DNA from: Blasia pusilla
Taxonomy: Eukaryota; Marchantiophyta; Marchantiopsida; Blasiales
NCBI GenBank assembly: GCA_050084515.1
Contig: CM114274.1
Span: 6,572,001-6,636,000 of the forward strand
Length of the DNA stretch: 64,000 nucleotides
Direction: 5' to 3'
Shown here: piece by piece, positions 50,301 to 62,667 of the stretch
How the letters are laid out: every line of letters starts with the position of its first letter
Position numbering within the stretch: the first letter of the stretch is position 1
Translations under genes and position numbers: made by a program
The notes under the pieces: model-generated
What the model was told of the DNA's origin: nothing
What the model saw: the letters and a program-made list of their open reading frames with translations, nothing else
Databases searched by the model: none

Positions 50301-52776
50301 AGAATACGCAGAAGAGCTTCTTCCATGGCCGCCTGAAATCCCATACAATCAGCAACCAGCAAACCACTATGTAACTGAGTTGCTTATTCCAAATATAGCC
50401 ATCCAAAACTTGCTCAACCAAACTACGTGTAGAAGACAAGATCTCACACAAAGCAGAGGGAGAGAAAGTGCACTATCACCACATACCCGCACAGTTGAAG
50501 TAATCCTCGTGAAAGATCCAAGCTTCTTGCCGACAAGACTAGCTGCCACTGACTCACAAAGCTTCTCTGCAATCTCTTCTGCCTGGCAAACAACAATGTA
50601 ACATCGCCTTTAGTCTTGCTGGCTACCTGTTCCATCTTGCACAGTAATGCAGATGTAATGAAAACCGATAAATATCTTCCATTTTGGTTTGGGACCCACT
50701 CAGGTTTTTGTCTTTTTACAAAATTCCAACAAGTGAGGGCACTCATTTGATCCTTATCAGAGGCAATCACACTAAGTCATTACGCCATGAACAATCAGTA
50801 CAGTAAGAGAAGCATAGAAAATAGGAATGAATGTGCCTTGAAAAAACACCTGTTGTGCATCTATAAGTACATGGCAAGTCCACTGTTGTCCCAGTAGGGT
50901 AAATAACTCCATACTCAGTTCACATCATTAGAGCTAGGGAGGATCAAAAAACGAAATACGGTCTAACACACCCGAAGAATACTCACCACATTCTTGGTCA
51001 TGAGGGCGTCCTTCAATCCCTTGAGAGCAGGTGCCAAATCCACCTTTTCTAGAGAGCTCTTGCCAGCAACACTGTATCACATTGAACTTCCACATTAGGT
51101 TCCAAGACTGTAGATTGTGCCTTTCCTCATGATCCACTTGAAACAATCAAATCCATTTCAAACTACTCACTCCATCTAACAAATTCCACCCCATGGCCAT
51201 AGAGATATGACTTGCATGCTCTGCACTTGAGATTTATACGCAGCAAGTAGCATATTGACAGACATATGAAAGCACTCAGAGTGGAAAAAATTTAAAATTT
51301 TAATTTTACTGGCAATACCAAAACCTAAAGTCATTCGAAGTCAAGTCTACTTTTCTTCAATTCACCATATCAAGGTCAACGACTGTCTGAAAGAGACTCT
51401 CTCCAATTCAACAACTTGAAGAAATACTCCAACCTCCACTACCAGAGATAAATGAATACATGAAGCCTCCTTAAGTTGCACGTTCTCATCACTTTACGTT
51501 TGAGAAAGATCACTCCATCACAATTGTGACGACAAAGTGCTTCTGAACAGATCATGAGCAAAACCAAAAGAAATATGCTCGTGAATACAAGTGAAGTGAG
51601 TTCACCCCGAGATATTGCTTCAGAGCAGTAACCATGCTTCTTTCATCCAGTTTCTCCATGGTCCAATTAAATCGTACTAGGTCTGGTTTGGCCTAAATTA
51701 AGCGTGCGGACTGAAACTACAACTAGGTCATACAAGAGGGTTTGATGTCACCTTTGTACAAGAGTTGAGAACCAGCCTTTCTTTTGGTTGGATGCTTTCT
51801 CCTCGACTTCATCATCAGATTCTTCATCGCTTGACGAGATGTTGTCTTCTTCATCCATCATGCTCCTACCATGGTCAATCAGAGGAACAGCTTTATCGTC
51901 CACCTGTTGGTCTGATTCGTGTGTGTAATCTAGTTTGGAGGGGGCTGGTGCGTCTCCCCAAACCCTGTTCTTCTTCGTCTTCTTCTTTGCTTCCTCTTCT
52001 TTAGAGGGTTTGGGGGCTTCGGGTACCACCCCTTTCTTGCTGCTTTTCCCCCTCAATTTGTTCAACTTATTTACATCAAACGCCACCTCGTTGCCCTTAC
52101 TACCACCAACATCATCGTCGCTGCTGCTACTTCCAATCGAGTGCCCCTTCGAACCGTTAGCAACTCCGTTGGCTCTACCATTCGCATGTACCTTACCATT
52201 CCCGTTCCCGTGGCCATTGACCAAGCCTTTCGCACCCCTGAGCGTTTCTCCGTTCGGTTCTCCTTCGTCCTCGTCACCACCACCATCACCTTTCACGCCA
52301 GAAGATTTTCTGCCCTTACCTTGCGACTGATCCAATTGCTTTCTCCCAGCCAAACCTTTTTTCACAGTCTCGAAAGTTCGTGGTTTATTCCTTTTCATTT
52401 CTTCGGCTCTCGCCTCGGCCTCCTTGAGCAGTTGACGAAACGTGTCATCGAAATCCGGATACGATCTCCTTTCCTCGCTGTAGATGGAGCAGAATTTTTT
52501 CTTCACGAGCGTCAACAACTCATCCACATAAAGCAGGTGCAGAATACGCTGATAAACCGCAACGAAAACGAGGCCGAGCTCGTTGTGAAAGGTCCACTTG
52601 AGAGTGTACGACGCTCCAGACACATCATACTGGAAAGCCGAATCACCCGCCCGCTCCTCCAAGAGACAGGACCTTATCAGAGCATCAATCGGAGAGCCTT
52701 TCAGAGCGTTGCCAAGCTCCTGGCATGTCCACAACACCAATCCTCCCCGCGTGAAAATTAGAAGTTGATCCAACAT
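47382..52776 (-). CDS. SRPRA: Signal recognition particle receptor subunit alpha (9 exons)
   Basis: This GTPase docks ribosome-SRP complexes at the ER membrane by pairing with SRP54. Exons on the minus strand: 51752-52776, 50987-51071, 50487-50582, 50180-50332, 49853-49960, 48658-48777, 48355-48480, 47778-47861 and 47382-47507, all with GT-AG introns. They splice to 640 codons plus stop. Exon 1 has the SRX domain that binds the beta subunit ([16 protein letters not shown]) and a charged linker with Gly/Asn-rich and acidic Ser parts. The NG domain follows: G1 [13 protein letters not shown] in exon 4, [11 protein letters not shown] in exon 5, G3 DTAGRMQ in exon 6, TKFDTIDDK in exon 8, and [13 protein letters not shown] in exon 9. 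The chosen start (52776) matches the family's first Met; an in-frame ATG 16 codons upstream (52824) is unlikely. All key GTPase residues are intact. Confidence 0.95.
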
Positions 52777-52825
52777 CGCGATCCCCTCTTCTGAACCAGC
52801 CCGTGATCGGTTTCCTGTCACCAAT

Positions 52826-52857
52826 CCTTCCTTCCTTCCTTCCTTCCTTCCTTCCTT
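52826..52857. repeat. CCTT tetranucleotide repeat in the SRPRA 5' UTR
   Basis: About eight ccttcctt units lie about 50 bp upstream of the start codon, on the plus strand. In the transcript this is a purine-rich (AAGG)n tract. Confidence 0.95.
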
Positions 52858-52989
52858 CTCTTCCTCCTCTCGTCGTACGCAGCAGCAACAGCAACAAACG
52901 CTCTTCAGGCACGAGAACGGCGACCATCTTCTTCCCGGCGCATGCCTTCATTCGTTTGCTTGCCGGGTTCACAAACGACAAAAACACCC

Positions 52990-53660
52990 AGCTGACTACG
53001 TTCGGCAGGCATTGACGGACGGCTCTCCCCCACGGCTGCTGGCCGGCCGGCCGGATTCATAGTCCTGCTATCTATGCGTCTTGGCACTATCTTCTGCCAG
53101 ACTGCGTAGTGCGTACCACGGTGCGAGAGGTAGAACAAACCGGGTTCCAGGCTTCCAGCGGGAGAAGCAAACCAAGCTACGCGCGGTTGGGACAGCTGAC
53201 TTGTTCCTCGCGAGTCGTTGGTTGGCCCGAGCCCCGGAGACGCCGTGGAAGCCGAGCCTCGGAGCCTCGGAGGAGATTCGGCGTAGGCGGCGGACTCGGG
53301 CAGCCGGGCAGTAGTCGCACTAGGAAATACCACCGTAGCAGAAGAAGTAGAACGTGACTCTGTCGGTGCTCTGCCCACGCGTCTGCGTCCGAGTCGTCCT
53401 CGCCTGGCCACGCGTCTGCGTCCCAGTCTTCGCTGCCCTTTCAGAACACAAACAAAGACCTCGTCGCTTTCGAAGCCCATACTTTGCCGCGGCTTCGCAA
53501 TAAAGCGAAGCCTAGGCTAGGCCCTATCGGCAGGCGCCTCGGTGAAGGCGCGCTTCGGGGCTCCGGATCGGGAAAACGGTGGGGGGCGGTGGCTGGCGGA
53601 TATCGGCTGGGCCGACGCCAGCGACCTAGGCGGACGGCTTCACCAACTCCGTGAAACATG
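52990..53660 (-). promoter_or_regulatory. GC-rich probable promoter region of the SRP receptor gene
   Basis: The 0.6 kb upstream of the 5' UTR is CpG-rich and includes the direct repeat cacgcgtctgcgtcc at about 53377 and 53408. Long frames on the minus strand (52905-53480) have low-complexity Arg-rich composition and I take them as chance. No TATA box is clear. Confidence 0.4.
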
Positions 53661-53829
53661 GGACGGACTTTAGGGAACGGACTTCAAAACGTCCGTTCCC
53701 TGCCATCGGACGGAGTTAAAATGGATTCCATCCGGCAAAAGTGGATTAGCCCTAAACGTCTGTTGATTAGCCGTAATGAACGTCGTGGAGCAACAGAGAA
53801 ACCCGACATTTGCTTCATTACCATCGCTA

Positions 53830-54230
53830 ATGGAGAATTACGATCGCTAATGGAGGATTAACCCGAACGAGAGGTGTGGTACGTGGATTAAGTCATAGTC
53901 CGGGGAGTTTTTTCACGAGAACCCGTACAGAACCGGTGTTCCAGAGCCCGGACCGGTAAATTCAGATTTCCAACCGGTTTTTCAGATACGTTTACAAAGA
54001 AATCCCCCTAAACCTGCCAGTTTTTTCCCGACGAGTTTGGATTGAATCGGAAAATTTTGATTTTAGCCGGCTACAATTACTCGTAACCCCGGATCTCCCC
54101 GTTCATTGGATTAAGTGTTCGGGGTTCGGATTGGAGGATTTGGTTGCTAATGGAGGATTATGATCGCTTCACGATAGAGGATTAACCCGAACGAGAGGTG
54201 TGGTACGTGGATTAAGTGTTCGGGGGTTCG
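53830..54230. repeat. Direct repeats between SRPRA and the MULE
   Basis: The phrases ggaggattaacccgaacg / gaggattaacccgaacg and gaggtgtggtacgtggatt occur at about 53850-53890 and 54178-54212. The phrase ggattaagtgttcgg occurs at about 54110 and 54208. Copies of ctaatggaggatta also repeat. They lie just 5' of the transposase gene and could be subterminal repeats of that element. Confidence 0.7.
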
Positions 54231-54718
54231 GATTGGTGCCGACTAACGGGCAACCGTGTCCAAATCGATAAGGTTCGTGCAGAAGTTTGTATTTGATTAT
54301 TTTGGTTCAGTTCGGCTCCAATGATTCATAGTAGTAGGTGTGGACTACATAGATAACTCCTTTGCTCCTCCTTCCCTTCGTTCCCTGGCGGCTTGCATAA
54401 ACGTATCTATTTAATGAACCCTCGTGAACCCGAGGCGCGGGCGTTTAGGGATCTTCATCATTCCCACTATCGTTTCCGTTGTCTGAATGTCATGTATTGC
54501 ATAATTTTGAAGCAAAACTTTGACTTGTACAAAGGATAGTATGACCTCTGTTGGAGGAAACTTGTATTGATTGTCTCCGGTAATAGCACTTATATTTCGA
54601 AGAATTTCTCTGTACATGTGCATCGTCTGAACACAGGAGTATAATTTGGATGTGGGAAGGTGATCGAAGGTTTAGGGTAGTTATTCATTGAAGCTTCCCA
54701 AGAAACTTCCCAGCAGGA

Positions 54719-57700
54719 ATGACCAAATACTCCAAGTCCTATGGTGCATTTGAATGTGACTCCATTCAAAATCCCCTACCTGGCCCTTTTATAAGTGAAC
54801 ACCTGAATTGGTATGGTCAAAGAAAAGAAGCATGGATTCCAGCTGATAGGCTAGAGGATTTCATACAAGGTGAAGAACATAGACCGCATTTCCAAACGAC
54901 TTTTCGAAAAAGCAAAACTGATAAATCTGCACACACAAATATCACCATTCGGTATTGGTGTGCGTATGGGCCCCAAGATTTCAGGAAAGATGTCTGGACC
55001 TCTTTGCCTGAAGAGGTCTTTCACCCCAACCGTCGAAGCACAGGGGGTAAGGGTAGTAGACCAGAAAGCCAAAGTAAAAATCTTGGGCTTTCTCAAGGCC
55101 GTGGATGCCAATTCCACTTTGCTGTCATAAAGTCGATAGACCGTCCTGGTTTTTGCCTGTTGAGGCACTTGCACTCTAAACATGTGGACAAGGCGGGTCA
55201 AATATGCCATGGTGACCTAGACAAGACAACAAATATTGCAAATGCAATTGTAGCCCCAAAATTAAGTCCTCGTTGTAGGGACTTTGTTGAGCGCTTATTG
55301 CGAGTGAACGTGAGCCCTTTGAATATCATGAAAGAGCATAGGAAGTGGGTTCGTGAACATATTCGTGATAACCCCAACCACCAACATGCTTGGGCTAGAG
55401 ATGCAATGCTAAAGCCTCAAGATATTCTCAATATCAAGCACTGCATGCGAAGGCGAGAAGGGGGCTATGATGGAACGGACGACGCCACTGCAATCCAACA
55501 TTGGGTACAATCACACCCCGAAAATATCATCTACTACAATGAGGCTATTTCCAAGTTGGGCCAACCCTTTACCCTAGTATTTTCGACACCTTGGATGCTT
55601 CAAAATCTCTTGGAACTTGGAAATGGCGGAGCTATCTCAATGGATGCCACCCATGGCACAAACACTTATGAGGTTAGTTGACATTGCTTCTTCACTTGCT
55701 TTTTTTAGATCAGATATTGTTTCGAATAATAATTTGTTTTAGCTTGTTGCCCAATCTTTCAGATGTAGACCTTCACTTAGCAAGTGCTTATCTTTGTGTT
55801 CCTCTACAATAATGATATATTTCTTCCCATTCATGCGTCAAAATCTTTATATTCACTGATTTGAATCATGCAATTCTTGTGTTCACAGTACCAATTATTC
55901 ACTTTGTTGGGGTTCGATAAGTTTCTTAATGGGTTGCCATTGGTCTGGGCTATCCTACAACGACATCAACACAAGGACTTGGTTGCTACCTTATCGCATG
56001 TAAAGGATTGGGCAAATAGGAACATGTTGAAAAAGGACCAAAACATATGCACGACAAAGTGGAAACCTTCATGCTTCATAGTTGATGACTCAAAAGAGGA
56101 ACAATCTGCTATAAAGGAAGTATTTCTGGTGTTCCTATAGACTGTGTCTATGGCATGTTCGAAAAGAATTGACTAAAGAATTTGCATCAGCGCGCGTCGA
56201 TATCCAATCACAAAGCGACATGAATAGAGACCGGGCGGAGTTATGTATTCAAGTGATGAAGGTACTTCCAATCTGTAACCTTCAAATTTTTGTATCTTGT
56301 ATGTTGTTATGGTCCAGATGCGTAACAATTAGCTATTGGTGTCGAAGATCCGGTTGATGCCTCTTATAGATTTATGTGCAAGTGGATAGGAACGGAACGT
56401 CACTTTCTAAAATACTACGCCAACTATTGGCATCCAAAGATCGTTACTTGGGCTAAAGGATATCGCAAGCATGCACGATCCAACCAAGATACTAACGCTA
56501 TTTGCCATAGAAAGGTGGCATCACACTCTAAAGATGATGCACTCACATCCAAAGATGCCCACTAAGCCAACCAGGAAGCTTATATGGCTTGTGCAAATAC
56601 TCACTGGAGAAATTGAAGATTTCTTCTGGTACTTGTCCTTTTTGAAGAGGGAAGGCATGGTGAGGAATCAAGCTATTCAAAAAGTCATGCTAATGGCTAT
56701 TAGGCGAGCAAATGATATTCCTGACAACTATGTCACATTCGAGTCCATGAACGCAAGGAAATGTGCTCAGGTGAAGAGCATCTCAAAGCCAGATGTATGG
56801 CATGATGTGGTGGACTATGATTCAAAAGATGCAGCATGCACGTGTCCACGTGCCAACGAAGGCTTCACTTGCAAACATCAGGTTTGTACATCTGCGTTCA
56901 TTCTGGTTGTATAAAAAATAAATGTTTATGGGCTATTCTTGAAAGGGTTTAATAATAGAAATTTGTACCCTTACGCTCTCTGAACATGCTCGAGGCTTCA
57001 TGTCATCCTGTCTAAACATGCATGTATGGATGTGAAGTTCATTGGTATTCTTGCAAAGAATAATCTCGTCTAAATTTACAGGTTAAATGCCTTCTGTTGT
57101 GTGGGCACACTGAAGTGGACTTACTGTCCTTTCTTGGTACTCGTTTTGGAAGCAAAGCTGGAGGATTGGAGAATTTGTTGCAGAAGCACGCCAACCATAG
57201 TGTATGTACTGAACAGAATGAGGCCGATATACTCGAAGTCGTTGGAAATGTACAGGAGTTTGAAACTGTAAAACAGGCTGAACCACAAAGGACCAGCACT
57301 AAAGATGTTGAAGATATGATAGACAAGTGCATACGTGCTGCCCTTGGTGTTCCATTTTCAGACGTGCTGATGGAGCATTTGTTTCAATTATTGCACAAGG
57401 ATTTAGGCTCTGTTCTGAACCTGAAGGCAAGAATTGAGACAAACACTCACATTGACCCACATGTGGGTCATAATATTGCACACCACTTTCCTGAGCCATT
57501 TGTGGGTAACGTTGATCAGGATCGCCATCTCCGGCGAAGATTGGATTGGCTGGATCGTATGCACCTAAGGCAGAGAGCACAAAATGGACGAAGGATTCAA
57601 GATTCGGCCAAAGAACATCAAGTGGAGTCATTCCATAGAGCGAAAAAAATTAAGTTCCTGAACATGGAGGAAGACATGGAAGCAGAGGCCTGCAAGAATC

Positions 57701-58011
57701 TTGACTTGGATGCTTTATTGAGCCAAGTTGAGGGTGGCGGAACCCAACTGAGCATGGATTCGCAATGGCCATTAGTAAATTCTACGCCTCATCATCATTA
57801 CAAAAGTGATATCGCAGCAAAGAGGACCAAAGGCGATGACTTGCTGGATAAAATCCTTGGGAATGATGAAAACATTGTTAGGATCAGTAGTGAGTATGGC
57901 AATTTTCCCCTTGTCACAAACTTAAACCTGACACATCCAGGTAGTCATTCATCAGATGTTCAAAGTCACAGTAGAGATCGCGACATTGTGGTAGACTCTC
58001 AGGTTTTATGA
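54719..58011 (+). pseudogene. MULE (MuDR-type) transposase with SWIM zinc finger, frameshifted
   Basis: Mutator-type transposases cut and paste DNA with a DDE catalytic core. Exon 1 (54719-55672) holds the N-terminal region and the first Asp in ISMDATHGTN. Exon 2 (from 55889) has the second Asp in CFIVDDSKEEQSAI, then LCLWHVRKEL, which needs two small frameshifts at about 56125-56140. A further segment has DPVDASYRFMCKWIG (56340-56400), then AIERWHHTLK (about 56500), reached only after another frameshift, and the SWIM finger CTCPRANEGFTCKH ending at 56881. The last exon (57082-58011) starts VKCLLLCGH and adds about 300 residues with no known domain. At least three frameshifts make it a pseudogene unless base calls are wrong. 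Confidence 0.82.
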
Positions 58012-58159
58012 GAGATGTTCATAACCATTTAAAATGATCCACATACTAAGATGGTTTTGTTGACTCACATTGTATTAGATGTTTTGTGAATGACATGCCT
58101 AGGCTAAGTTTAATCCATTATTGGCCCGGATGTCGGTATTTCAAAAATCTCTCTCAGAA

Positions 58160-59216
58160 CTGATTATGCGAACACCATAAACTTGGTGTTCACACCATAC
58201 ACTTGGTGTTCACAGATCTCTGGTATTATTGCTTCCACAATGACAAGTATGGTAACAAGGACGAAGGAAGAACAATGGAATACAATATAACCGTTGCTAT
58301 GGGCCAAAAAAAATTAAACGGTGGTCACGAGGTCTACTACGTACGAGACATTACATCACGTAACCCCGTTAGCATATGTTTCACCGCATCCAACCACAGC
58401 GAGAAACCTACGGAATTGTGGTCGTTTTTTTTTTCCATGGTTGGATACATCGGTTTTGAGAATGGATCCTATCTCGATGGCGGGATTGGACTTTTAGTTA
58501 GAACTAGTTTTTTAGTTGGAACTAAAAAAACATGTTGACGCCCTCTGGACCCTACCGGAAGGCCGGTCTCTCTTCGTAAAGTTTTAGCAAGACTTTCATC
58601 TATCCCGCCAACTTGGACCATGTCTAATTTGCATAGCCATGACTAACAGATCTGGAGAGAAGCATGAAATGAAACATGCAATGTACACCAACGCTAGTGA
58701 ACACCATAGTCCCGTTCAAACTAGTAGTCCTTGTGTTCAAACTAACCGACGTCCACAAACCTCTGGAATTGGTACAACAGTCATCACGATCGGCGCTTAT
58801 TAGAGTCGTGAACACCACATTTCAGATGTGAACACCATAGTCTCGGTGTTCAAACTAACCGTCAAGTCCACAAACATCTGGAATTGGTACAGCATGTGAC
58901 AGTTCAAGAAAGTTTCTCTACTCTATGTTAATCCATGTAATTGATTACTGCCCGTTCAAACTAGTAGTCCCGTTCAAACTAGTAGTCCCTGTGTTCAAAC
59001 TAACCGACCTCCACAAACCTCTGGAATTGGTACAACAGTCATCACGATCGGCGCTTATTAGAGTCGTGAACACCACATTTCAGATGTGAACACCATAGTC
59101 TCGGTGTTCAAACTAACCGTCAAGTCCACAAACATCTGGAATTGGTACAAAGAAGCATGTGATGATTCAAGAAATTTTCTCTACTCTATGTTAATCCATG
59201 TAATTGATTACTGCCC
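58160..59216. repeat. Repeat field with GAACACC/GGTGTTC motifs and a 258-bp duplication
   Basis: Two copies of about 240 bp begin gttcaaactagtagtcc at 58714 and 58972 and end near 58953 and 59216. Inside them, pairs such as gtgaacacc-atagtct-cggtgttc can fold as hairpins. More copies of the heptamer lie at about 58167-58215. The field follows directly after the transposase gene. Confidence 0.85.
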
Positions 59217-60212
59217 TAGTCTATGTGGGACAATTTGCCACTGAGTATCGGGAGAATCGGAAGAATGACGGATGGAAAAAAACATCGATGCAGACATTTG
59301 CACATGAGAGAAAACACATTGTAAACCCACGGCCTCAATAACCATTCCATATGGAAAAACTCCGGATTTTTATTCAAAATTTGTATGCGTTTCTTGCATC
59401 CACAACATGGAGCATTTCTTGCATCCATAGTCTCTATGTCAAAATATGCCTAAACAGAGCATGGCCACAATAACCTTAGCTTGAACTCAAGTGTCAAAAT
59501 GCTATCCACCATCTGCACACGAACGATAAACCAGGATCAGAACCCATTCCTTAACTTCTCAGGTAAGCAAGGCAAAAATTTACATGAAATGGAGTAAGAC
59601 CTAGACAACCAAGCACTTGGATGTCAATGCCAAGTAATACTCTAGAGTCATGAATGAAGAGCTAAAGGGCAGGCCCTAGAGCAGCTATACTTACCCATTC
59701 ATGAAATACAGTTTAGGGAATGTATGCAAACATAAACCCACATACCAAAACCAGAAGGCATGTCCTCTCAGTGGTGATCCTCTTGTCCGCTTGGGCCACA
59801 TGTGGAGGTGTCCAATGGCTGCAAAAGTGGTGTGGAGAATGTCGGCAATGGTGTCGACTGGAAGTCAGATACCTCATCCTCTGCCTGTACATGTCGTGCC
59901 ACGGTTAGCATCGATGTTCATACAACTGCAGCGTCTTGCACCTAACAATGGAAAATTCGAAGAATGAATCAAAACCAAAGAAATTGCACAAAGGTGAGAA
60001 TCTTATTGTTGTCATAATGAGGGCCAGCTGCAAAGGTTACCCGGGGGGGTAAGGGCATTGTAGCATCTTCGTTCAAAGCATTCAACTCGTCATCTCTGGA
60101 AACTACAAGGTCTTGTACAAGAGTAATTTAGTGACATAAGTAGACAGCAAGGAAGGTGAATGCCAAAACATGGTAAGCAAGGAACTACAACTCAAGTGTT
60201 TTCTTTGGATTG
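59217..60212. other. Interval between the repeat field and the unknown gene
   Basis: No recognised gene. The short frame 59701-59967 (plus) has no family support. The part close to 60.2 kb is the probable 3' UTR of the minus-strand gene. Confidence 0.4.
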
Positions 60213-62037
60213 TCACATCACCTCTTCCTCCGTGACTCTGGCGTGTTTTATCATCATAAGCCTTCTGCTTCGCTTCATGTCATCCTTGGTTCTGCCACGT
60301 AGGCGCGGGCCTTCTCTAACAGGTTCTGCTTGGAGGACCACCTTGTCAAGGCTAGGGGAGCGACGGATTGCTTGAGGGGATGAATGTATATGTGCATCAT
60401 CCATAACCCCACTTTCCACAATATCAGCATCCGCTCCAATGCGCACATGTAGTCGAGGCGATTTCCTGGTGTTTCTGATGGACTTTGCTGCACTTAAGGA
60501 CTTAGATCTGTGTGGCTGTTTGTGCCTTCTGGGGCGTAGCATGGCCGTGTCATTTGGAACATGTACGTCATCTGAGACGGGAGGCTGAACCAATGGAGTC
60601 CTCGAGAAGACCTCCCTGTTCTCTCCACCACCGGGTATTGGGCTCGTTGCACCCCCGAGGTTTGAGTCTGAGTCACTGGAGTCAACTAGTTCAACATCCA
60701 CACCTCCCTGCAAACATTTCACCAATCTGTCAAGCATAATAGGTACACATTTGCACATGAATGTCAAAAGGCAAACCTTGGGCAGCAGCCGGAAATCCAT
60801 GTGGCTATAGTATACTAAGAAATAGGGACAGAAAATGCATTTCAAATAATAGGAAGCTTTCATATACCCGCAAGACAGCATCTGCATGGCTGCACCCGAC
60901 TCCATCCACATACATACGAGTCACTTTCTCTCTCATCCTCGCTATTATGGCAAGTTTGTTTCTTTCTTTCCAAATTCTATAGTGGTGCTTGAACCGGGGG
61001 GTGTAGTACTCTTCACCGATGTACCAGGAATGTCGATGATATCGACGCATAGCATCTAACACTACAAGGGACTGCTCTACCTGCTGGTGTCTAGTCTCTA
61101 AACCAGCATCCCATCGATACGGTTCTTGCCTATCCATCACCCACACAGCAGATAAATGGTGAAATGCAGCAAGACATCTCCAGTAGGTACTTCGGTTCAC
61201 TCTATCCAATGGAATGGTGGAAGGGAGAAGGCTACGTCCTGACTCAATCCATGAGCTCACAATGGTGGTCGGGCGGCCTAGGGTGCTCTCTAGTTCCTCC
61301 CTAGCCTTTTCGTATTCTTCCACCTTGGCTAGGCATGACCAAGAGGTCTGCTGGAATTGATGCGCTCTGTGAGCCTCAAATGCAATTAAAAGGTCAGTTA
61401 AGGCAGGCATGGGGGCAAAGGGTCCTGCAGCCCTTCGTGCATGCTCTTTGGCTTTGTTTAGAAGTGCAGCCTTCTTCTGTCTTTTGCGATTGGCCCACCG
61501 TTGTAGCACCGTGCCCCTCAGTCTGATATTCGCAGAAGATGGCGTCACATAAGTACCTACATCAGGAAAAAAAACCATAACCCCAACTAAGACATCCGAG
61601 CCATGGCAAAATTCAGTGTTATCCCTAAACATGACATTCATTTGCACCGAGCACGGTAAGTGGTGATAGAACAGGTATAGGGTTTACTTACCCTCATCTT
61701 CTTCCAATTCTTCCTCTGCTTCACCATCGCCTTCCACCTTCTTCTTCCCCGTCGGCCGAGGTGTACCCGGCACAGGCCTCAACCAGTGGGTAGCAATGTG
61801 CGAGTTGAAGGTTTCCGCCAGACGGAAAAACTCAATGCACTTTGAGCACAAGCAAACCCGCTGCTTATGCTCCTCAGAGTAGCAATAGTGGACCCACTCC
61901 ACTGGGTCCCGCCATAGCGAGGTTTGCTAGGCTTGCTTCTCAGGAAAGGGTGGGCTCTTGCCCATGAATGCAGCAAACATCTTTCTAAACTCAAGAGCAA
62001 CCTGCTCTTTCTCCACCTCTCCCTTGTAGAATTTTGC
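60213..62037 (-). CDS. Unrecognised multi-exon protein with C2H2-like finger (one in-frame stop)
   Basis: Three exons fit by GT-AG sites: 61692-62037, 60868-61556 and 60213-60707. The first has AKFYKGEVEKEQVALEFRKM, an in-frame TAG at 61927-61929, then DPVEWVHYCYSEEHKQR and CSKC-x12-HIATH, a C-x2-C-x12-H-x3-H pattern as in C2H2 fingers, ending in an acidic tail. The second is rich in Arg, Trp and Tyr and mostly helical by eye (QRWANRKRQKKAALLNKAKE; YYTPRFKHHYRIWKERNK). The third is Ser/Arg/Pro-rich with basic patches and reads to a stop at 60213. I do not recognise the family. It may be the second gene of the neighbouring transposon or a host DNA-binding protein that has become a pseudogene. 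Confidence 0.5.
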
Positions 62038-62667
62038 CTATGTATGAACATAACCAACAATGTAAGCAATGAATTGTTACGTTGGCATTCAAGAAAAGTC
62101 GCACATGAGCTGCATTCAAATATAAGCTGCAGAGTTCACATGGCATTCTAGAGCATCCCCCAGGACCTAACAAGTTGCTATGTTGGGATTTAACTTCAAA
62201 CCCATAGCACTTCTCCTAGTGGGCAACTATATTCCTCTGTAAGATTGATACGAAAATGCTATCCACCTTCGATGTGATTTTGCCCACCTACCAGCTAAGC
62301 CCGATTCTAGTACAGGCATCTGCCTACACACCCATACAAATCTGCTGCCTAAGAAACCCTAAACCCTCTCTTGGCGGGCTCTACTATAACTATACATATA
62401 GAAATGCATATATATATATATATATATACACACGTATGCCAACGTGTATATAAACTAGCTACACCCAATACTACATCCGGACCATAGTCCGGTGAAGGAC
62501 AAAAAAGGGATATCGTAAACATTAAAAACCACCCGTACAAAATTTCACAATAGCAACAGTATTGTGTTTATCACTATGAAGTGATAAGCTATGGTGCCTA
62601 TGATCTAGAAGATTGGCCACTACCTGCACAAACACAAAAGAAGGGCAGGGATATTAGTTCCTCCAAA
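62038..62667. other. Probable intron or intergenic DNA with (TA)n
   Basis: It contains a (TA)n run at about 62409-62428 and no coding signal. It could be an intron joining 62668-63420 to the exons at 60.2-62.0 kb. Confidence 0.35.

Noticed and set aside
52777-52824. An upstream in-frame start for the SRP receptor (16 extra codons)
   Set aside because: Family proteins begin at the equivalent of MLDQLLIF, and the upstream residues look like translated 5' UTR.
52905-53480. A 191-codon Arg-rich frame upstream of the SRP receptor
   Set aside because: It is GC-rich with repeated RLGRRRV-type low complexity, overlaps the 5' UTR and promoter, and shows no family resemblance.
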